Program-made: the position numbers and the translations under genes
Origin: Pseudomonadota bacterium
GTDB taxonomy: Bacteria; Desulfobacterota; Desulfovibrionia; Desulfovibrionales; Desulfomicrobiaceae
DNA length: 64,000 nt
NCBI GenBank assembly: GCA_018902545.1
Contig: JAHIQM010000016.1
Location: 124,001 to 188,000 of the forward strand
Direction: 5' to 3'
Notes under the pieces: generated by a model
Databases searched by the model: none
The model's input: only the letters and a program-made list of their open reading frames with translations
What the model was told of the DNA's origin: nothing
Part shown: piece after piece, positions 8,417 through 16,629 of the stretch
Position numbering within the stretch: position 1 is the stretch's first letter
Layout: each line of letters begins with the position of its first letter

Positions 8417-9421
8417 ATGGCCACCTACACCGGACTCGATCGGCCCAAAAGCAAGTTTTACTACCAGTTCTGGGGCTTCGCCTTCGTGCTCGGACTGTGC
8501 GGGGTAATGGCCCTGCTCTACTACTCCACCAAGCAGGTGGAGTACACGTGGCGATGGAACCGCGTGCCCCAATATTTCATCTACGACGACAAGGTGAACA
8601 TCCGGGCGGAGATGGAAGGCACCATCATCTCCATCGAAGAAGCCGGAGAGGATGTGCTCGTAACGGTGCGGGGCGACGACGGCGAGGAAAGTCATACCCT
8701 GCCCCAATCCTCCCTGCTGCTGTCCCAGGGTGACTACGTCTATGCCGGTGACAGCATCGGTTTCTACACCCAGACCAAGCCCGGCATCCTGATCGAAGGC
8801 CTGCTGCTGACGCTGGAGGTCAGCGCTCTGGCTATCATCTTCGGCATCCTTCTCGGTCTGTTCACGGGGCTGGCCCGCATCTCCGACAACCCGGCCCTGC
8901 GCTGGGGAGCCATCGTTTATATCGAGCTCATTCGCGGCTCGCCCCTCCTGGTGCAGATTTTTCTCTGGTATTTCGTGGTCGGCACGGTCATCAACAGCAT
9001 GCTGTCCCAATACGGCATCGGTCAGATTTCGCCCCTGTGGTTCGGCGTCATGGCCCTCGCTATCTTCACCGGCGCATACACCGCAGAGATTGTGCGCGCG
9101 GGCATTCAGTCCGTGCACCGTGGACAGATGGAAGCCGCACGCTCCCTTGGGATGACCTACCCCCAGGCCATGCGCAGGGTCATCCTGCCCCAGGCCCTCC
9201 GCCGCATTCTGCCGCCCCTGGCTGGACAGTTCATCAGCTTGGTCAAGGACTCCTCGCTACTGGGGGTCATCTCCATTCGCGAACTGACCAAGGCCTCGCG
9301 CGAAGTGGTGTCCTCGTCCTTGCAGCCTTTTGAGATCTGGATCGTGTGCGCCATTTTGTACCTGTTTCTGACCTTTACCCTGTCCATGTTCGTGCAGTAT
9401 CTCGAACGCAAGGCCATCTGA
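8417..9421 (+). CDS. Polar amino-acid ABC transporter permease with N-terminal extra domain
   Basis: A 334-residue inner-membrane permease. The last 210 residues are a normal HisM/GlnP-type permease with the cytoplasmic EAA loop (QMEAARSLGMTYPQAMRR) that contacts the ATPase. Unusually, about 120 residues come before it: one membrane segment (about 17-37) and then a small beta-rich region (about 60-120) between that segment and the core. This region has EGTIISI and later SQGDYVYAGDSIG, resembling half-motifs of a lipoyl/barrel-sandwich fold. With one preceding membrane helix it would lie in the periplasm, next to the binding protein. The ATPase gene starts 6 nt downstream. Confidence 0.9.
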   Translation: MATYTGLDRPKSKFYYQFWGFAFVLGLCGVMALLYYSTKQVEYTWRWNRVPQYFIYDDKVNIRAEMEGTIISIEEAGEDVLVTVRGDDGEESHTLPQSSLLLSQGDYVYAGDSIGFYTQTKPGILIEGLLLTLEVSALAIIFGILLGLFTGLARISDNPALRWGAIVYIELIRGSPLLVQIFLWYFVVGTVINSMLSQYGIGQISPLWFGVMALAIFTGAYTAEIVRAGIQSVHRGQMEAARSLGMTYPQAMRRVILPQALRRILPPLAGQFISLVKDSSLLGVISIRELTKASREVVSSSLQPFEIWIVCAILYLFLTFTLSMFVQYLERKAI

Positions 9422-9427
9422 GGATTT

Positions 9428-10174
9428 ATGCACAAACCGCCCATCATCGACGTTCAAAGCATCGACAAGTTCTTCTACACCCCGGAGCGATTGCAGGCCC
9501 TGAACCGCGTCTCCTGCACCGTGGACCACGGCGAGGTGGTGGTCATCATCGGCCCGTCGGGCTCCGGCAAGTCGACATTCCTGCGCTGTCTCAACCGCCT
9601 GGAGTACGCCGACTCCGGCCACATCATCATCGATGGCGTGGACATTCTGGACCCCAAATGCGATATCAACGCAATTCGCGCCGAGGTGGGCATGGTCTTC
9701 CAGTCGTTCAACCTCTTTCCGCACAAGACGGTGCTGGATAATCTGACCATGGCCCAGATGACGGTGCGCGGCCGATCCAAAAAAGAGGCCGAGGCCAAGG
9801 GCATGGCGCTTCTGGAAAAAGTCGGCATCGCGGAGAAATTCGCGGCCAAGCCCGACCAACTCTCCGGCGGCCAGCAGCAGCGCGTGGCCATTGCCCGGTC
9901 CCTGGCCATGGATCCCAAGATCATGCTTTTCGACGAGCCCACCTCCGCCCTTGATCCGGAGATGGTCGGCGAGGTGCTCGATGTCATGAAGAATCTGGCC
10001 CGCGAAGGCATGACCATGGTCGTGGTCACCCACGAAATGGGTTTCGCACGCGAAGTCGCGGACCGAGTGCTGTTCATGGACAAAGGTGAAATACTGGAGC
10101 AGGGAGCGCCCGAACATTTCTTCACCGCGCCCACCCTGGAACGGACCAAGGAGTTTTTGGGGCAGATTCTCTAG
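9428..10174 (+). CDS. Polar amino-acid ABC transporter ATPase (GlnQ-like)
   Basis: A 248-residue ATPase that powers the preceding permease. Walker [10 protein letters not shown] is at 42-50, the Q-loop segment is [11 protein letters not shown], the signature is [17 protein letters not shown] and Walker B leads into [10 protein letters not shown]. All catalytic motifs are intact, and the length is typical of the family. It follows the permease by 6 nt and completes a binding protein-permease-ATPase operon. Confidence 0.95.
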   Translation: MHKPPIIDVQSIDKFFYTPERLQALNRVSCTVDHGEVVVIIGPSGSGKSTFLRCLNRLEYADSGHIIIDGVDILDPKCDINAIRAEVGMVFQSFNLFPHKTVLDNLTMAQMTVRGRSKKEAEAKGMALLEKVGIAEKFAAKPDQLSGGQQQRVAIARSLAMDPKIMLFDEPTSALDPEMVGEVLDVMKNLAREGMTMVVVTHEMGFAREVADRVLFMDKGEILEQGAPEHFFTAPTLERTKEFLGQIL

Positions 10175-10206
10175 ATCAGGCAACGACAACCCGAGGAAGG
10201 AGCGAG

Positions 10207-10692
10207 ATGAGCAAGGCGCTACAGCATCAATTGGCCAAGACCATCAAGGATCAGGGCGACATGGCCAGGGACATGGCCATCGCGGAACTCAAGGATCTCA
10301 AAAAAGACCTCCTGGAGCTGGAAAAGGCCCTGACCACCAAGAAAACCCCGGACCAGGGGCTGCTCATGGATATTTCTCACGGGGCTTTCGAGCTGTTCCG
10401 CACCGCCTCCATCGTGCTGGAAACGGACAACCTGCAGATTCAGCTCCAGCAAGCTGTCGAATCTGGCAAGGATTTGGAATACCTGGAAAAGAAAGGAGCC
10501 ATCCTGCTCACTAAACCCGAAGGCTGGCATTGGTTCACGCCCAAGGGCGAGATGCTCTTCCTGGCCGCACCCAGCGAGACCAGGCTGGCCGCCCAGAAAC
10601 TGCAGGAACGCCTGACCCGCAAAACACCCGCCAAACCAGCCCCAAACCCCCAACCCACACCCAAAGCCCCGCCCATTTCGTCGGAAGATTGA
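10207..10692 (+). CDS. Hypothetical protein with N-terminal helical region and Pro-rich tail
   Basis: A 161-residue soluble protein that I do not recognise. Residues 1-45 are highly charged and helical (heptad-like LKDLKKDLLELEKAL), the middle part is amphipathic with FELFRTASIVLETDNLQ, and the last 25 residues are Pro/Lys-rich and likely disordered. It has a GGAAGGAGCG ribosome site and starts 32 nt after the ABC ATPase gene, ahead of a strong terminator, so it is probably the last gene of the amino-acid transport operon. There is no signal peptide or membrane segment. Confidence 0.75.
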   Translation: MSKALQHQLAKTIKDQGDMARDMAIAELKDLKKDLLELEKALTTKKTPDQGLLMDISHGAFELFRTASIVLETDNLQIQLQQAVESGKDLEYLEKKGAILLTKPEGWHWFTPKGEMLFLAAPSETRLAAQKLQERLTRKTPAKPAPNPQPTPKAPPISSED

Positions 10693-10712
10693 TGTTGGGT
10701 TAAAAGCAAGAT

Positions 10713-10746
10713 GCCCGCCGGACCGGAAGGTTCGAGCGGGCTTTTT
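10713..10746 (+). terminator. Rho-independent terminator of the amino-acid transport operon
   Basis: GCCCGC and GCGGGC pair around an inner CCGGACCGG/AAGGTTC region and are followed by TTTTT. It lies 20 nt after the hypothetical protein gene and before the convergent Fe-S protein gene. Confidence 0.75.
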
Positions 10747-10832
10747 CATTTCTGGAGACTAGCGGCACCGCGATCATCGGCATGTCGTACCTGATCTGGG
10801 CGTTTGATAAACGGGTCAAAACCCGAAGCGGG

Positions 10833-12149
10833 CTACTCTTCCTGCTGCTCCACCCCGAGCCGTGCCCACTGCGCTTGCGCCTCGGCCTCTGCGGCGGCGA
10901 TGCGCTCGGCCTCCCACGGCTCGATGACCAGGGACTCGGCCACGAGTTGCCAGATGTATTTCACCTCGTAGGTGCAATCGGGGTAGAATTTGGGGATGCG
11001 GCGCATGATCTGGTCGCGACAGTTGGAGCAACCCACGACCACCACGTCTGCGCCCGAATCCTTGATCTGCTGATATTTGTAGCGCGCGTGCCAGGCCGAC
11101 TCCTGCTCAAAAGGCATGGGCCACATGCCACCGCCCGCGCCGCAACAGAAATTCTTCTCGCGGGTCGGGGTCAGCTCCACGAAATCCTCCACGCAGGACG
11201 CCACGATTTCGCGCGGTTCGTCGAAATAGCCCTTGCCGTAGTGCGCGGCCAACTCGCGGCCGTGTTTGCACGAATCGTGGTAGGTGAAACGCCGCCCCTG
11301 GTGCACACTCTTGTCCAGACGGATGCGCCCCTGGCGGATCAGATCCAGCAGATAATCGTAGAGATAGACTAAATCCACGGCATTGCCCGGATTATCGACC
11401 GCAAGCGCGGTCATGCCCTTGCGGCACCCGTAGGACCCGCCGCCGCAGTCGGGCATGATCATGGTCTTTATGGCGTTTGCACGCATGTATTCGACCTTAC
11501 GCCGCGCGAGTTCAAGGTTGGCGTCGTAGTTGCCGGTGAAAAGCGCCCAGTCCACGGCCTCCCAGCCGACGGACGGCACGGTCCAGTTTTCGCGGGCGGC
11601 GTAGAAAATCTTCCACCACCAGAACTGGTCCTCGAAATCTCCGTATACTTCCTTGGAATTGGGAAAAAAAAGGATGTCCGCCCCGGGTTTGTCAACGGGT
11701 ACGTAAAAACCCGGGCATTCCTCGGCCAGTTCCCGGCCCAGATCATACATCCCGCCCAGGTAATCCTCGCGGCTGATGGCCAGATTGTTGCCCGTGGCCA
11801 GATTGTTGGCCATGCCCCTGTGCAGGGATCCCGGCACATCCTCCCGGGGCCGCAGACTTTTCATGTGCGCCATGACGGAAGGGATATCGATGCCCGCCGG
11901 ACAAGCCCCGGCGCATCGGCCGCAGCCGGTGCACAACCAGGGAAAATTCGAGGACACGACCTCGTCCACCAGGCCGTTGGCCAGCAGACGCATGACCTTG
12001 CGTGTGTCCCATCCGGCCATGCCCGGCGTGCCCGTGACCGGACAACCACCTACGCATGACCCGCAGACCATGCAGGCCGAAAAATCGAAGTGCTCCAGAA
12101 AAGAGCGCAAATCAGGACTGAGAAAACATGAAGAAGTGCTCACAACCAT
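10833..12149 (-). CDS. (Fe-S)-binding oxidoreductase with two 4Fe-4S motifs and CCG domains (HdrD/GlpC-like)
   Basis: A roughly 438-residue soluble protein. Near the N-terminus are two ferredoxin-type motifs, CMVCGSCVGGCP and CTGCGRCAGACP. The C-terminal half has CCG-type cysteine signatures: DCGGGSYGC, FCCGAGGGMWP and GCSNCRDQI. This is the architecture of heterodisulfide-reductase- and glycolate-oxidase-type electron-transfer subunits. The start is the ATG at 12147-12149; a GTG at 12141-12143 is better spaced from AAGG and equally possible. There is no flavin subunit nearby, so its electron partner is unknown. It is divergent from the nitrilase gene across a 294-nt AT-rich region. Confidence 0.85.
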   Translation of the reverse strand: MVVSTSSCFLSPDLRSFLEHFDFSACMVCGSCVGGCPVTGTPGMAGWDTRKVMRLLANGLVDEVVSSNFPWLCTGCGRCAGACPAGIDIPSVMAHMKSLRPREDVPGSLHRGMANNLATGNNLAISREDYLGGMYDLGRELAEECPGFYVPVDKPGADILFFPNSKEVYGDFEDQFWWWKIFYAARENWTVPSVGWEAVDWALFTGNYDANLELARRKVEYMRANAIKTMIMPDCGGGSYGCRKGMTALAVDNPGNAVDLVYLYDYLLDLIRQGRIRLDKSVHQGRRFTYHDSCKHGRELAAHYGKGYFDEPREIVASCVEDFVELTPTREKNFCCGAGGGMWPMPFEQESAWHARYKYQQIKDSGADVVVVGCSNCRDQIMRRIPKFYPDCTYEVKYIWQLVAESLVIEPWEAERIAAAEAEAQAQWARLGVEQQEE

Positions 12150-12372
12150 CCTTGCCTGCCAATGAAGAGCCGACAGGCGAATAAAAGTATCGTGCAGGTT
12201 TGTTCGAAAGTCAACAGACTGTGTTCGTTTTCGAAAATATCTATTTCCTTCCACCGTCCATGACAAGGTCCGTAAACACGGATCCGGCGATAAATAAAAA
12301 TTCCGTAATCACTAATCATCAACTCATTCACCGTGTTAATACATACAAATCTGTAACCCCGCCCTTTGTCCC

Positions 12373-12402
12373 CTTGAATTAATAACTATTTCAAGCTATA
12401 CG
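12373..12402 (+). promoter_or_regulatory. Putative sigma-70 promoter of the nitrilase gene with overlapping inverted repeat
   Basis: TTGAAT (12374-12379), a 17-nt spacer and TATACG (12397-12402) form a fair promoter about 40 nt before the start codon. CTTGAA and TTCAAG, 11 nt apart (12373-12395), form an inverted repeat within the spacer, a position suited to a repressor site. The rest of the 12150-12443 gap is AT-rich with no gene seen. Confidence 0.45.
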
Positions 12403-12443
12403 CGCTTTTGACAATGTCCCACCTTCACCTCCGAGGATCGTTC

Positions 12444-13229
12444 ATGCGCATCGGACTTGCCACTGCCCCCGTTCCCAAGTCGCTGGAGCATTCGCTCCGC
12501 TGCATTCTTGATTTCATGGACCAGGCCGCACCCTTCCAGGTCGACCTGCTCTGCTTTCCCGAAGCCTATTTGCCAGGAATGCGCGGCCAGGGCTTTTCCA
12601 TTCCCTTGTGTGAACAGAACGAACTGCGCGAGGCTCTTTCAACCATCTGCGCAGCGGCGGCAGACCATCAGATGGGAGTCATCCTGCCCATGGAATGGCC
12701 CTCGGACAAAGGCCGCTACAATCTGGTGCAGGTCATTTCACCGGAAGGAAAGATTCTGGGGCGACAATGCAAGACCCAGCTCGATCCCGACGAGGAAGGG
12801 CTCTATATCCCCGGGAGGGGGAGACAGCTTTTCGAAATGGATGGTGTCAAATTCGGGGTAGTGATCTGCCACGAGGGATGGCGCTATCCGGAAACAGTGC
12901 GGTGGGCGGCTTGCAGAGGCGCACAGATCGTCTTTCATCCCCAGTGCACAGGCAGCAACAAGGTCGAACGCACCGCGCAGGAATGGGGAGATCCCGACGG
13001 CCCGTACTATGAAAAGGCCATGGTCTGCCGCAGCGTCGAGAACGGCATCTTCTTCGCCAGTGTCAATTACGCCCTTTCCTGCCAGGATGCTGCCACCAGC
13101 CTCATCGCGCCCGATGGCTCCTGCCTCGCCCACCAGCCCTATGGACAACCCGGACTTCTGGTGCAGCAACTGGAACTGGAACTGGCCTCGGGCCAGACGG
13201 CCAAGCGCTACGCGCCGGACCGCTATTAG
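12444..13229 (+). CDS. Nitrilase-superfamily carbon-nitrogen hydrolase
   Basis: A 261-residue amidase-type enzyme with the full catalytic triad: Glu40 (CFPEAY), Lys110 (RQCKTQLDP) and Cys142 (VICHEGWRYPE). These enzymes hydrolyse amides or carbamoyl groups. The length fits the stand-alone omega-amidase/carbamoylputrescine amidase branches, but the substrate cannot be assigned. The start at 12444 follows a GAGGATCG ribosome site. Its 3' end lies 8 nt from the convergent response-regulator gene. It is not in an operon, and no metabolic neighbour points to its role. Confidence 0.88.
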   Translation: MRIGLATAPVPKSLEHSLRCILDFMDQAAPFQVDLLCFPEAYLPGMRGQGFSIPLCEQNELREALSTICAAAADHQMGVILPMEWPSDKGRYNLVQVISPEGKILGRQCKTQLDPDEEGLYIPGRGRQLFEMDGVKFGVVICHEGWRYPETVRWAACRGAQIVFHPQCTGSNKVERTAQEWGDPDGPYYEKAMVCRSVENGIFFASVNYALSCQDAATSLIAPDGSCLAHQPYGQPGLLVQQLELELASGQTAKRYAPDRY

Positions 13230-13237
13230 GCCATTTT

Positions 13238-14569
13238 CTAGGCATCCAGCCCGAACTTCTTCATCTTGCTGCGCAGGGTGACCCTCGTCACCCCGAGAAC
13301 ACGCGCCGCCTCGCTCTTGTTGTTGCCGACCTGCTCCAGGGTACGCGCAATGGCCTCGCGCTCCGCATCTTCCAGGGATTGACCCGCCGGCTGGGCATCA
13401 ACAGTCTTTCCGCCTCCGCGCAGATTCGGGGGCAGATCGGCTTCCGTGATCAGTTCTCCGGGCGACAGGATAACGGCGCGCTCCACGACGTTCTCCAGTT
13501 CGCGCACGTTACCGGGCCAGTCGTAATGCAGCATCAGGTCCATGACCCGGGGCGCAAACCCGCGAAACGTCTTGCGGTTGCGCTCCGCGAAGCGGGTCAG
13601 GAAATGCCGGGCCAGCAGAGGAATGTCCTGCGGCCGCTCCCTGAGAGCGGGAACGCGCAGGGCGATGACATTCAAGCGGTAGTAAAGATCCTCACGGAAA
13701 CCGCCGCCGTGCACCTCAGCCTCCAGGTCACGGTTGGTGGCGGCGAGCACCCGCACATCAACACGAATGGGTCTGTCGCTGCCCAGGCGCTGCACCTCGC
13801 CCTCCTGCAAGGCGCGCAACAGCTTGGCCTGCAGCGCCGGGGCCATCTCGCCGATTTCATCCAGAAAAAGAGTGCCCCCGTCGGCCTGCACGAATCTTCC
13901 GTCCCGCTGACGCTGCGCTCCGGTGTATGCGCCCTTCTCATGGCCGAAGAGTTCACTCTCCAGAAGATTTTCGGCCAGTGCCGCGCAATTGACCGTGACC
14001 AGCGACCTCTTTTTACGCGGGCTGCCCTCGTGCAGGGCCTTGGCCACAAGCTCCTTGCCTGTGCCCGATTCGCCCAGGATCAGCACCGAGGCCTCGGACG
14101 GGGCCACGGCCCGGATCATGGCCGCAAGTTCACGCATGGGCCCCGAATCGCCGATCATGTCCTGAAAAATGTCGCCCGACGCGTCCTGTGACCGCGTGAG
14201 GCCCTGCCCCTGTTCCAGGGCGCGCTCTATTGCCAGGCGCAGTTCCTTGAAATCAAGAGGCTTGTGCAGGTAGTCGAGGGCTCCGGCCTTGAGAGCCTGC
14301 ACCGCGACGTCAACAGAGGAATAGGCGGTCATGATCAGCACGGGCAGGTAGGGATTGTAGCTCTTGATCCTGCGCAGGGCCTCGATCCCGTCCACCTCGG
14401 CCATGCGCACGTCGGTCAGGACCGCATCGTAGGCGCGCTCACGCACCCTGTCCACGGCCACGGCCCCGTCGTCGGCCGTATCGACCTCAAATCCCCAACT
14501 GCCGAGCATGGCCACGAGCATGGTCATGTGGGCCCGGTCATCGTCGACCACCAGAATGCGCCGCGTCAT
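13238..14569 (-). CDS. zraR: Sigma-54-dependent response regulator, ZraR/NtrC family
   Basis: A 443-residue enhancer-binding protein. The receiver domain (1-120) has the phospho-acceptor Asp53 (LTDVRM). The AAA+ domain has Walker A GESGTGKE (166-173) and an intact GAYTGA loop (213-218) that contacts sigma-54. The C-terminus is a Fis-type helix-turn-helix (NNKSEAARVLGVTRVTLRSKMKKF). Its ATG overlaps the kinase stop codon by 4 nt. With the kinase and a ZraP-like protein nearby, the set matches the ZraPSR zinc/envelope-stress system. The symbol is by context and family; a general NtrC-class assignment is certain. Confidence 0.85.
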   Translation of the reverse strand: MTRRILVVDDDRAHMTMLVAMLGSWGFEVDTADDGAVAVDRVRERAYDAVLTDVRMAEVDGIEALRRIKSYNPYLPVLIMTAYSSVDVAVQALKAGALDYLHKPLDFKELRLAIERALEQGQGLTRSQDASGDIFQDMIGDSGPMRELAAMIRAVAPSEASVLILGESGTGKELVAKALHEGSPRKKRSLVTVNCAALAENLLESELFGHEKGAYTGAQRQRDGRFVQADGGTLFLDEIGEMAPALQAKLLRALQEGEVQRLGSDRPIRVDVRVLAATNRDLEAEVHGGGFREDLYYRLNVIALRVPALRERPQDIPLLARHFLTRFAERNRKTFRGFAPRVMDLMLHYDWPGNVRELENVVERAVILSPGELITEADLPPNLRGGGKTVDAQPAGQSLEDAEREAIARTLEQVGNNKSEAARVLGVTRVTLRSKMKKFGLDA

Positions 14570-15915
14570 GTACTTTCTCCCTTATATGGCAGGTCGAGGA
14601 TCACCTGCGTGCCCCGACCGGGTTCCGACGAAACCCGCACCAGCCCGCCATGGGCCTCGACCATGGTACGCACCGTGGCCAGCCCCAGGCCTGTGCCCTG
14701 ATTTTTGGTGGTGAAGTACGGATCGAATATCCTGTCCAGATCCTGCGGCGCAATACCAAGTCCGCTATCTGCCACGCACAGTTCCAGCCGATCCCTCGCC
14801 CGCTGGGCGGATACGGTCAGCGTGCCGCCCTTGGGCATGGCCTGGATGGCATTCAGGAAAAGATTGAGGAGAATCTGCAGCATGCGGTCGGAATCAAGGC
14901 GCGTCGGTTCAAGCTGTGCGATGCGTGTCCGCACGGCGATCCCTTTGCTGCGGCAATCGTTCTCCACGAGCTTCAAGGCATGCTGGACAAGCTCCTCCAC
15001 AGAAGCCGGAGCCAGACGCAGTTCCAAAGGATGCGTCAGTTCCAGAAGCTCGGTCACCACCCGGTTCAGGCGGTCGGCCTCACCGATCATGACTTCGGCC
15101 AACGCATGATCCTGCGTTCCGGGCTCGAATTTGGCCCCGAAGTAGGTGGCAAAACCCTTGATGGAACTCAAGGGATTACGGATCTCGTGGGCCACTCCGG
15201 CGGCCAGGGTGCCGAGCGCCGCCAGACGCTCCTGTCTGGCGACCTCGCTTTCGAGCCCGGCCACCTTGCGCCGCCAGTAAAGAGTCACCGCGCCGGCAAA
15301 GACCAGGGCCAGACCCAGGCCTCCGGCCATGGCCAGGGTCAGTACGTCCTTGCGCACGGCGCGCAGGTAGAGCGAGGCATCAAGCCCCACGGCGATGAGC
15401 GTGCGCTCCTCTCCGGAATCGGCAAGGTCGCCGCGCTCCATGGAATTGTGCATGAAGCGCCTGGGTGGCCGCGAATGGCGATAGACCACAAAAACCTGTT
15501 CCCCCCCGACCTGAAGAATCTCCCAGGCGGGCTCCGAGGACGCGGGCAGCGCAACCAGCGCCCCTGCCGTGATCCCAAGGCCTGGCTCAACCTCGCTCAA
15601 AGCCTCGAAGCGCCCCTGGGCGTCAACCAGGCCCAGAAAACGCAGATCGCCCTGCCGGACCATCTCGTCCATGAGGAAACGCAGACGGAACTGACGCCCC
15701 TCCTGGCCGCGCATACCCATTCGGCGGCCGGCCTCCACGGCGCGGATCAGGGTTTCGCCCTGGGTGGTCAGAATGCGGGCGATGGTGCGCTGTTCCCGCT
15801 CCCGGCCCTGCACGGCGAGCCAGATGAGGACCACCGCGACCAGCAGCGCGGGCACGAGCAGGATCATACCGCCGCGCCGCCGGAAAGTGGATGCTTGAGA
15901 TGTCTGGGTGGTCAT
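14566..15915 (-). CDS. zraS: Membrane sensor histidine kinase, ZraS-like
   Basis: A 449-residue kinase with two membrane segments (about 17-35 and 191-213) that flank a periplasmic sensor of about 155 residues. A HisKA domain follows, with the phospho-acceptor His243 in AAGVAHEIRNPLSSIKG, then a HATPase domain with N-box LNLFLNAIQAM, DSGLGI and GTGLGLATVR. It should phosphorylate the regulator encoded immediately downstream. A candidate sigma-54 promoter lies about 70 nt upstream of the start, consistent with autoregulation. The periplasmic domain has Met/His/Arg-rich patches (RRFMHNSMERGD) but no clear metal site. Confidence 0.85.
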   Translation of the reverse strand: MTTQTSQASTFRRRGGMILLVPALLVAVVLIWLAVQGREREQRTIARILTTQGETLIRAVEAGRRMGMRGQEGRQFRLRFLMDEMVRQGDLRFLGLVDAQGRFEALSEVEPGLGITAGALVALPASSEPAWEILQVGGEQVFVVYRHSRPPRRFMHNSMERGDLADSGEERTLIAVGLDASLYLRAVRKDVLTLAMAGGLGLALVFAGAVTLYWRRKVAGLESEVARQERLAALGTLAAGVAHEIRNPLSSIKGFATYFGAKFEPGTQDHALAEVMIGEADRLNRVVTELLELTHPLELRLAPASVEELVQHALKLVENDCRSKGIAVRTRIAQLEPTRLDSDRMLQILLNLFLNAIQAMPKGGTLTVSAQRARDRLELCVADSGLGIAPQDLDRIFDPYFTTKNQGTGLGLATVRTMVEAHGGLVRVSSEPGRGTQVILDLPYKGEST

Positions 15916-15998
15916 TACTCCTGCCGTCCTTGAAGCAAGTATTCCTTGCGGCCAAATTGTGGTTCACGAGCAAAAAACTATCAACATCGCTCTGTTCT

Positions 15999-16014
15999 AG
16001 CAAATACCCTGCCT
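15999..16014 (-). promoter_or_regulatory. Candidate sigma-54 promoter for zraSR
   Basis: The minus strand reads AGGCAGGGTATTTGCT. GG and GC are 12 nt apart, as required, and the -12 box TTGCT is perfect; the -24 box has two mismatches to TGGCACG. The predicted transcript would begin about 70 nt before the kinase ATG. Confidence 0.5.
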
Positions 16015-16040
16015 GGCCGAGGATGGAGGCAAATTCACCC

Positions 16041-16062
16041 CGCGTGGCCGCATTGCCACGCG
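16041..16062. repeat. Perfect inverted repeat upstream of mazG
   Basis: CGCGTGGC and GCCACGCG are separated by CGCATT. It lies between the zraS promoter element and the mazG start, so it may be a protein-binding dyad or a leader hairpin. It does not resemble the TGGTCAG repeats near zraP. Confidence 0.5.
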
Positions 16063-16100
16063 AAACAGGATTTCGTAGGCAAGCCGAAAAGGAGTCATCC

Positions 16101-16430
16101 ATGAGCCTCAATCAATTGCAAGAAGACGTCGATGCCTGGGTGCAAAGCATCGGGGTGCGCTATTTTTCGGAACTGACCAACCTGGGAATTCTGGTGGAGG
16201 AAGTCGGCGAAGTGGCGCGCATCATGACCAGACGCTATGGGGACCAGAGCTTCAAGGACGCGGAGAAGAACGATCTGGGCGATGAACTGGCCGATGTGCT
16301 CTTTGTGCTGACCTGCATCGCCAACCAGACCGGGGTCGACCTGACCGACGCCATGCGCCGCAACCTCGAAAAGAAAACCCTGCGCGACAAGGATCGCCAC
16401 AAGAACAATCCCAAGCTGCATCCGGCCTGA
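16101..16430 (+). CDS. MazG-type nucleotide pyrophosphohydrolase
   Basis: A 109-residue single-domain MazG protein that should hydrolyse non-canonical or excess NTPs to NMP and pyrophosphate. The Mg-binding helices are visible: LVEEVGEVARI and DELADVLFVLTCIA, with the E-x2-E plus E-x2-D layout. The ATG at 16101 follows AAGGAG. It lies inside a Zra-like locus, between the kinase gene (opposite strand) and zraP (same strand), with zraP regulatory repeats directly after its stop codon. A role in stress-dependent nucleotide clearance is plausible but unproven. Confidence 0.88.
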   Translation: MSLNQLQEDVDAWVQSIGVRYFSELTNLGILVEEVGEVARIMTRRYGDQSFKDAEKNDLGDELADVLFVLTCIANQTGVDLTDAMRRNLEKKTLRDKDRHKNNPKLHPA

Positions 16431-16432
16431 GT

Positions 16433-16473
16433 CTGGTCAGATTCTGACCAGCCCGGACCGCTTAGGTGGTCAG
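16433..16473 (+). promoter_or_regulatory. Candidate enhancer (upstream activating) sites for the ZraR-like regulator
   Basis: CTGGTCAG-ATT-CTGACCAG (16433-16451) is a perfect 8-bp inverted repeat, and a third TGGTCAG lies at 16467-16473. They are about 95-135 nt upstream of the zraP sigma-54 box, the usual distance for NtrC-class enhancers. There is no T-run, so this is unlikely to be the mazG terminator. Confidence 0.6.
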
Positions 16474-16567
16474 TTTCTATCCGCTGTGCCCCCGCCACAC
16501 GCATGCTAAATAGTTATCCAAGCATTTATCGCTATTAAAAACAATTAGTTGGAATATAAAATCAACC

Positions 16568-16584
16568 TTGGCACGGCCCTTGAT
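16568..16584 (+). promoter_or_regulatory. Sigma-54 promoter of zraP
   Basis: TTGGCACG-GCCC-TTGAT. The -24 box is a perfect consensus; the -12 box has A instead of C after TTG. It lies about 45 nt upstream of the zraP start codon and downstream of the TGGTCAG repeats. Confidence 0.65.
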
Positions 16585-16629
16585 ATCCTCCCTGTACATT
16601 CGCACACAACTAACCACTCGGAGGATCTC

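Noticed and set aside
16433-16451. CTGGTCAG inverted repeat as the mazG terminator
   Set aside because: There is no T-run after it, and a third TGGTCAG and a sigma-54 promoter downstream fit enhancer sites better.
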